Assembly (NCBI GenBank): GCA_903879335.1
Contig: CAIRLC010000007.1
Location: forward strand, 186,001 to 250,000
Direction of reading: 5' to 3'
DNA length: 64,000 nucleotides
Source: an uncultured Pseudomonadota bacterium
Lineage (GTDB): Bacteria; Pseudomonadota; Gammaproteobacteria; Steroidobacterales; Steroidobacteraceae
This document shows positions 60,068 to 64,000 of this stretch, piece after piece (position 1 is the stretch's first letter; the number at the start of each line of letters is the position of its first letter). The notes below the pieces were generated by a model. The model saw only the letters and a list, made by a program, of their open reading frames with translations, ran no database searches and had not been told where the DNA came from. The position numbers were made by a program, and so were the translations under genes.

Positions 60068-60895
60068 TCAGGTGAACGGCCGGTTGCGGCGGTGCAGCAA
60101 CAGCTCGACCTTGTCGCGATTGCTGCGCGAGAGTTTGAGCTCCTGTCCGTTCGCTAAGGTCAGGAAGTATTCTCCGTTCGAATGCGGGCGCAATTTCCGC
60201 ACTCTGCTCAAGTTAACAATCGCAGATCTATGAATTCGCTGAAAAATATCTGGATCAAGCTCTGACTCGAGTTGTTTCATGGTGGCCCGCAGCACGTGGG
60301 TCTTGCCATCTGCATGGATGCACATGTAATCGCCAGCCGCATCGATCCAGTCGATCTCGCCGCAGGGTATCCGTAGCACTTCTCGGCCGGTGCGAATGGT
60401 CAACAGCTCGGAATACCGCCTGTTGGCGCTCGTGACGCGGTCAAGCAGGGCTTCGGGATCAAGCTCGCCGGCGCCGCTGAGGTCGGCTAATACGGCCAAC
60501 ATTCGCTCATGGCGACCGAGCGTATCGCGATCTTGAACCGCGCGACGCACCCGATCCAGCGTTTGCACCAGCCGCTCATCGTCCACAGGCTTTAATAGGT
60601 AGTCGAGTGCGCGAGCATTGAAGGCCTCAATCGCATAACGGTCGTAGGCGGTGATGAAGACGATGATGGGCAACTGGTCTTGAGGAATGTGCGCGACGAC
60701 ATCGAGCCCGGTCATGCCGGGCATTTGGATATCCAGGAACACGACATCCGGCGCGAGCTCAGCAATGCGTTGAAGCGCATCGCGGCCATTTTCGCATTCA
60801 CCGACCACTTCAAAGTCGTCAGCACAAGCGAGTCGCAACTCTAATCCCCGTCGAGCTAAGCGCTCATCGTCGACAAGGACAACTCGAATTTTCAC
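60068..60895 (-). CDS. LytTR-type response regulator (AlgR-like)
   Basis: A 275-residue two-domain regulator. The receiver has the acidic pair near residue 9-10, phosphoacceptor Asp55 in VVFLDIQMPGMTG, the conserved Thr in FITAYD and Lys in LLKPVDD. A LytTR DNA-binding domain occupies about 165-270 (EIDWIDAAGDYMCIHADG, FQRIHRSAIVNLSRV, NGEYFLTLANGQELKLSRS). It overlaps the kinase gene by four bases, forming a pair. The target genes are unknown; in Pseudomonas the AlgR type controls pili and exopolysaccharide. Confidence 0.94.
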   Translation of the reverse strand: MKIRVVLVDDERLARRGLELRLACADDFEVVGECENGRDALQRIAELAPDVVFLDIQMPGMTGLDVVAHIPQDQLPIIVFITAYDRYAIEAFNARALDYLLKPVDDERLVQTLDRVRRAVQDRDTLGRHERMLAVLADLSGAGELDPEALLDRVTSANRRYSELLTIRTGREVLRIPCGEIDWIDAAGDYMCIHADGKTHVLRATMKQLESELDPDIFQRIHRSAIVNLSRVRKLRPHSNGEYFLTLANGQELKLSRSNRDKVELLLHRRNRPFT

Positions 60896-61995
60896 GCTTG
60901 TGTCTCAGCCGGTAGACGAATTTCGATGATGCAGCCGGAAGCTAGATTGCGGCCCGTCAATTCAACTTTAGGCCCATACAAGACGGCTAGGCGGTCGTTG
61001 GTATTACGCAGACCTACGCCGCGGTTGCCTGTTGGAATCTTCCCGCCAGGTAAGCCTGGACCGTCATCCGCCACTGCGATAGACAACTCACCATTAACGA
61101 TCCGTGCCGAAATTTGAATCCGACCACCTGATTCGCGAGCGGCAACCGCATATTTGAGCGAATTTTCGACGAGCGGCTGCAGCAAAAGCGACGGCACCAG
61201 ACAGCGACCGGCTTCCTCAGAAATTTCCTGTGTGATCTCGAGGCGAGAACCGAAGCGCAGTTGCTCAATGCCTAAATATAGACCGAGAACGTCCAACTCC
61301 TGCCGAAGCGTGACACGCTTCATCGGATCCTGATCCAAGCTATGACGTAGAAATCCAGATAATCGGGTCACCGCGAGGTTCGCCGTGTGATTGTCATGAT
61401 CAAGCACGAGCGTTGAGATTGCATTCAGTGTGTTGAAGAGGAAGTGCGGGTTCAACTGGTAGCGCAGCATCTTTAATTGGGCTTCTCGGGCTAGCCCTTC
61501 CGCACGGGCCGTCGCGAGCCGCTCCCGATGGACCGACTCATAAAAATAGATTCCAAAGTAGAGGGCGCTCCACGACAGAAGCAGGTAGGTCGAGATCAGT
61601 GCGCCAGCAAAAAACTGACCGAGACCGTGCGCCGCATAGTTCTCGTCCAAAAATGTCGCGATAGCCGAATTGATGAATAGCCGCCAGACCAAGGCTGCGC
61701 CATAAATGGCCACGAGCGTGACCGGTAGAACCAGTTCCATCCCTCGATCACGGATCCGCCGGAACAAGTATCGGAGCGTCGATGACAGCGCAAATCCACT
61801 GGTGGCGGCGATGAGCAAAACGTTGCGATAGCCCTCGAGCTTATGCGGCCCCAACATCTCGGGATAGAACAGCGCCGCGACAAACTGGGCAACAAAATAG
61901 GCGCTCCAGCCCAGCAATTGCAGGCCCCAGAATGCCGCTTCTCGGTGCCCCGCGACGCGGTCAAGGAGCCGGGTGGCCGTATGGTCGTAGTACAT
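60892..61995 (-). CDS. LytS/AlgZ-type sensor histidine kinase
   Basis: A 367-residue membrane kinase with four predicted helices in the first 155 residues, no extended periplasmic sensor, then the His_kinase domain. Phosphoacceptor His184 is in YQLNPHFLFNTLNAIS, Asn278 in LLQPLVENSLKYAV, and the nucleotide-binding glycines in DDGPGLPGG (310-318) and GNRGVGLRN. The short membrane sensor suggests detection of something in or near the membrane. Partner of the LytTR regulator directly downstream. Confidence 0.93.
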   Translation of the reverse strand: MYYDHTATRLLDRVAGHREAAFWGLQLLGWSAYFVAQFVAALFYPEMLGPHKLEGYRNVLLIAATSGFALSSTLRYLFRRIRDRGMELVLPVTLVAIYGAALVWRLFINSAIATFLDENYAAHGLGQFFAGALISTYLLLSWSALYFGIYFYESVHRERLATARAEGLAREAQLKMLRYQLNPHFLFNTLNAISTLVLDHDNHTANLAVTRLSGFLRHSLDQDPMKRVTLRQELDVLGLYLGIEQLRFGSRLEITQEISEEAGRCLVPSLLLQPLVENSLKYAVAARESGGRIQISARIVNGELSIAVADDGPGLPGGKIPTGNRGVGLRNTNDRLAVLYGPKVELTGRNLASGCIIEIRLPAETQA

Positions 61996-62291
61996 GCTGC
62001 CAAATTAGACGAGGTTGGCGCAGGATGGGAACGGTTTAACGCGCCACGAGGGCAATTGGACGCGCAGCGGGAATCCCATGAACTCACGCGCTGGCAGAGA
62101 AGGCGATATATTTTTTTCTAAAATAACTCTGTTATAGAATAAAATACCATTTACTGGCGATTTTCGCCTTTAATTTGGATTATAAAACCACTTTTTGAAG
62201 TTTTTCGGATAAATATGTATTGAAAGGCGCTATTTTCATAATTGTGGGCGTTAAAGTTTTTTAAACCTTTAGTATTGAATATTGGTGGGAA
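61996..62291. promoter_or_regulatory. AT-rich divergent region, histidine kinase / dtd
   Basis: Of these 296 bases the segment 62100-62290 is strikingly AT-rich. The minus strand has an exact TATAAT at 62179-62184, a candidate -10 for the kinase-regulator pair, without a strong -35. On the plus strand TATTGA near 62272 with TTAAAG 16 bases upstream is a possible dtd promoter. A small hairpin GGCGA/TCGCC lies at 62156-62168. No gene is visible. Confidence 0.45.
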
Positions 62292-62747
62292 ATGATAGGT
62301 CTGATACAGCGGGTTAACGGCGCTCGTGTGGAAGTTCAGAGCGAAATCGTCGGCGCGATCGGCGCAGGTCTGCTCGTGCTACTCGGTGTGCAGCGTAACG
62401 ACAGCGAACGCGAAGCTGATCGTTTACTCGAGCGGCTGCTCACGTATCGCGTCTTCGACGACGCAGAAGGGCGCATGAATCGCTGCCTTTTGGACGTCGG
62501 GGGGGAACTGCTCGTCGTATCGCAATTCACCTTAGCCGCCGATACCCATAAAGGGACCCGGCCCGGATTTAGCACAGCAGCGCCACCGAGCGAGGCGGAG
62601 CATCTATATGATTACTTTGTCAGGAGGGCACGCGAATGCACTCTCGCCGTAGCCTCAGGGCGCTTCGGCGCCAACATGTCGGTCCACCTCGTCAACAGCG
62701 GACCGGTCACCTTCTGGCTTGAGGTGAAGCCAGAGCGGAATGGCTGA
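62292..62747 (+). CDS. dtd: D-aminoacyl-tRNA deacylase
   Basis: Removes D-amino acids (and glycine from tRNA-Ala) from mischarged tRNA. The 151-residue product has [15 protein letters not shown] at the start, [19 protein letters not shown] in the middle and the Gly-cisPro motif [11 protein letters not shown] at the end. The ATG at 62292 follows GGTGGGAA closely. Confidence 0.96.
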   Translation: MIGLIQRVNGARVEVQSEIVGAIGAGLLVLLGVQRNDSEREADRLLERLLTYRVFDDAEGRMNRCLLDVGGELLVVSQFTLAADTHKGTRPGFSTAAPPSEAEHLYDYFVRRARECTLAVASGRFGANMSVHLVNSGPVTFWLEVKPERNG

Positions 62748-62769
62748 ACGGATTCCGCCCCCTTTGGGG

Positions 62770-62775
62770 TATGAT
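62770..62775 (+). promoter_or_regulatory. Candidate -10 element of tatABC
   Basis: TATGAT lies 42 bases before the tatA start in the 70-base dtd-tatA gap, just after a CCCC-TTT-GGGG hairpin (62759-62769). No consensus -35 at standard spacing. Weak evidence. Confidence 0.3.
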
Positions 62776-62817
62776 CTGCGGACACCCTGTTAGAGATTTG
62801 TTTTCGGGAGAACGGCG

Positions 62818-63078
62818 ATGGGATCGATCGGATTTCGCGAATTGCTGGTGATTTTGGTCATCGCCCTCCTCATTTTTGGTGGCAAGAAGCTGCGCACGAT
62901 CGGATCTGACCTCGGGGCCGCCGTCCACGACTTTAAGAAAGCGATGGACAAGGGCGAAAAGGAAGCCGAGCAGCAGCCACAACCTCCATTGCGGCAGATC
63001 AGCAGCCAAGACGCTGAGTTCAAAGACGCGCAAGCACAGAAGCCTGAACAGAAGCCTGAACAGAAGACCCATTCCTAA
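62818..63078 (+). CDS. tatA: Twin-arginine translocase subunit TatA
   Basis: Forms the size-variable pore for folded Tat substrates. The 86-residue protein has the short N-terminal helix FRELLVILVIALLIFGGKKL with the FGGKKLR hinge and an amphipathic helix (RTIGSDLGAAVHDFKKAM). The charged tail ends in two and a half QKPE repeats. GGGAGAA stands before the ATG. tatB follows by 28 bases. Confidence 0.95.
   Translation: MGSIGFRELLVILVIALLIFGGKKLRTIGSDLGAAVHDFKKAMDKGEKEAEQQPQPPLRQISSQDAEFKDAQAQKPEQKPEQKTHS
63037..63066 (+). repeat. 12-bp tandem repeat in tatA
   Basis: CAGAAGCCTGAA occurs twice in tandem (63037-63060) followed by a half copy CAGAAG. It encodes the QKPE repeats of the TatA tail. 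In-frame copy-number change would only lengthen or shorten the disordered tail. Confidence 0.8.
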
Positions 63079-63106
63079 CGGGCTAGCCCCGTAGTGAGAC
63101 CAGGCT

Positions 63107-63520
63107 ATGTTTGACATAGGACTCAGCGAGATTCTGCTGATCTTGGTGATCGCTTTAGTCGTGCTCGGCCCGGATAAGCTGCCGCGGTTAGCCGCGGATA
63201 TCGGCCGTTGGGTCGGGCGAGCGCGCTCGATGGCTCGGCAATTGAGCGCACAGCTTGAGCAAGAAGTTCGGATGGATGAGTACGCGCGCGCCCAACGACA
63301 GGCGGAAGCCAGCAAGCCCGCCACACCCGAGGCAGCGCCAGCAACATCCAATGCTCCGGCGGCTCCGGCGGCTCCGGCGAGCACGGTAACTTCGGTCAGC
63401 GAATACCCGTACCCGTCTCAAGCGCCAGCGGCGCCGCCCACGGCTACGCCACCCGTCGCGTCCGAGCCAGCCGCCGCACCTGACGCGGCGAGCACTCCCG
63501 CAACCCATGCCAAGCCCTGA
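63107..63520 (+). CDS. tatB: Twin-arginine translocase subunit TatB
   Basis: Part of the TatBC receptor for twin-arginine signal peptides. The 137-residue product starts MFDIGLSEILLILVIALVVL and continues GPDKLPRLAADIGRWVGRAR, with the conserved Glu8 and GP hinge of TatB. The tail from about residue 65 is Ala/Pro-rich, including three tandem 9-base units GCTCCGGCG (63353-63379). Its last 14 bases overlap tatC. Confidence 0.95.
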   Translation: MFDIGLSEILLILVIALVVLGPDKLPRLAADIGRWVGRARSMARQLSAQLEQEVRMDEYARAQRQAEASKPATPEAAPATSNAPAAPAAPASTVTSVSEYPYPSQAPAAPPTATPPVASEPAAAPDAASTPATHAKP

Positions 63521-64000
63521 GAGCTCTGAGACACTCGCTGAAGGCACCCTGATCTCTCATTTGTTGGAGCTCAGGACTCGGCTACTACGCTCCGTGGTTG
63601 CCGTGTTGATCGTCACTGTGCCGGCCATGCTGTATGCGAATGACCTTTTCGGGTTCGTGGCACGGCCATTGATCAAAGTGCTGCCTAAAGGCTCCGCGAT
63701 GATCTCAACCAGCGTGATGGCGCCGCTGACCACGCCATTTAAACTCGCCTTCTACGTGGCGCTGATCAGCGCCATGCCTTACGTGTTATATCAAGTCTGG
63801 GCATTCATCGCGCCTGGCTTATATCGACACGAAAAGCGTTTCGCAATGCCTCTACTGGTGTCCAGCATTGCGTTGTTTTACGCGGGCATCACGTTCTGCT
63901 ACTACGTGATTTTCCCAATCATGTTCGCGTTTTTCACTGCCACAACGCCGCCGGGCGTGCAGATGATGACCGACATGACGCAGTACTTAGATTTCGTTTT
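63507..64000 (+). CDS. tatC: Twin-arginine translocase subunit TatC (3' end beyond window)
   Basis: Polytopic core of the Tat receptor. The visible 164 residues begin MPSPESSETLAEGTLISHLL with the family motif HLLELRTRLLRS, then MAPLTTPFKLAFYVALISAM, PYVLYQVWAFIAPGLYRHEK and TFCYYVIFPIMFAFF. At least four transmembrane helices are visible before the sequence ends. The ATG lies inside the end of tatB, 14 bases before its stop, suggesting coupled translation. Confidence 0.95.
   Translation, partial: MPSPESSETLAEGTLISHLLELRTRLLRSVVAVLIVTVPAMLYANDLFGFVARPLIKVLPKGSAMISTSVMAPLTTPFKLAFYVALISAMPYVLYQVWAFIAPGLYRHEKRFAMPLLVSSIALFYAGITFCYYVIFPIMFAFFTATTPPGVQMMTDMTQYLDFV

Noticed and set aside
63037-63066. 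Short CRISPR-like tandem repeat
   Set aside because: Direct 12-bp repeats without spacers, in frame inside tatA and encoding a charged tail; no cas genes in the window.
62707-63384. 225-residue reading frame antisense to tatA-tatB
   Set aside because: Covers two well-identified Tat genes on the opposite strand; its Ala/Gly-rich start mirrors the Ala/Pro tail of TatB.

Overview
The window is 64 kb of a gammaproteobacterial chromosome of moderate GC (my impression by eye is 55-60 %). Gene content (pilMNOPQ-aroK divergent from a class A PBP; yicC, gmk-rpoZ-spoT; ubiC-ubiA; an aa3 oxidase cluster with Cox11-, SURF1- and DUF2909-type genes; bioC/bioH; tatABC) suggests an aerobic, piliated, ubiquinone-using, probably free-living member of the Xanthomonadales/Nevskiales/Steroidobacterales part of the class. 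That placement is inference from gene order; no rRNA or tRNA gene is present. I saw no insertion sequence, prophage or CRISPR array.

Layout. 1-8.0 kb: shikimate kinase (cut by the window start), a large Ig-repeat lipoprotein and the type IV pilus alignment operon pilMNOPQ, all on the minus strand. 8.0-16.1 kb: PBP1a, a conserved unknown protein, an enoyl-CoA hydratase-like enzyme, an acyl-CoA synthetase, a DMT exporter and citrate synthase. 16.2-20.3 kb: rpmE, a non-coding region with a tight DnaA-box cluster, then hemW, rdgB, rph and a PP2C phosphatase. 20.3-28.7 kb (plus strand): yicC, gmk, rpoZ, spoT, ridA, recG, ubiC, ubiA. 28.7-36.1 kb: small unknown ORF, HIT protein, S41 protease lipoprotein, CtlX-type hydrolase, Lrp regulator, lysine dehydrogenase-like enzyme and aminoadipate-semialdehyde dehydrogenase, metallo-beta-lactamase-fold hydrolase. 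36.1-49.2 kb: haem O/A synthesis and the whole aa3 cytochrome oxidase module, interrupted by an NAD-dependent molybdenum formate dehydrogenase operon (fdsGBA-D). 49.7-53.2 kb: bioC, bioH and an acetate kinase fused to a PduL phosphotransacylase. 53.2-64 kb: uvrD, trkA-trkH, class I fumarase, a LytS/LytTR two-component pair, dtd and tatABC (tatC cut by the window end).

How the genes fit together. Central metabolism is represented by gltA, fumarase, formate dehydrogenase (NADH from formate) and the AckA-PduL fusion (acetyl-CoA to acetate plus ATP, or the reverse). Electrons leave through ubiquinone (ubiC, ubiA) and an aa3 oxidase encoded with its haem and copper maturation genes. The lysine dehydrogenase/ALDH7 pair under a divergent Lrp regulator looks like a small amino-acid catabolic unit, with CtlX alongside.

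Most of the window is core genome. The parts most worth a second look are the AckA-PduL single-chain fusion, the DnaA-box cluster between rpmE and hemW, the formate dehydrogenase operon inside the oxidase assembly cluster, the Ig-repeat lipoprotein between pilQ and aroK, and several strong palindromes or hairpins with no assigned role.
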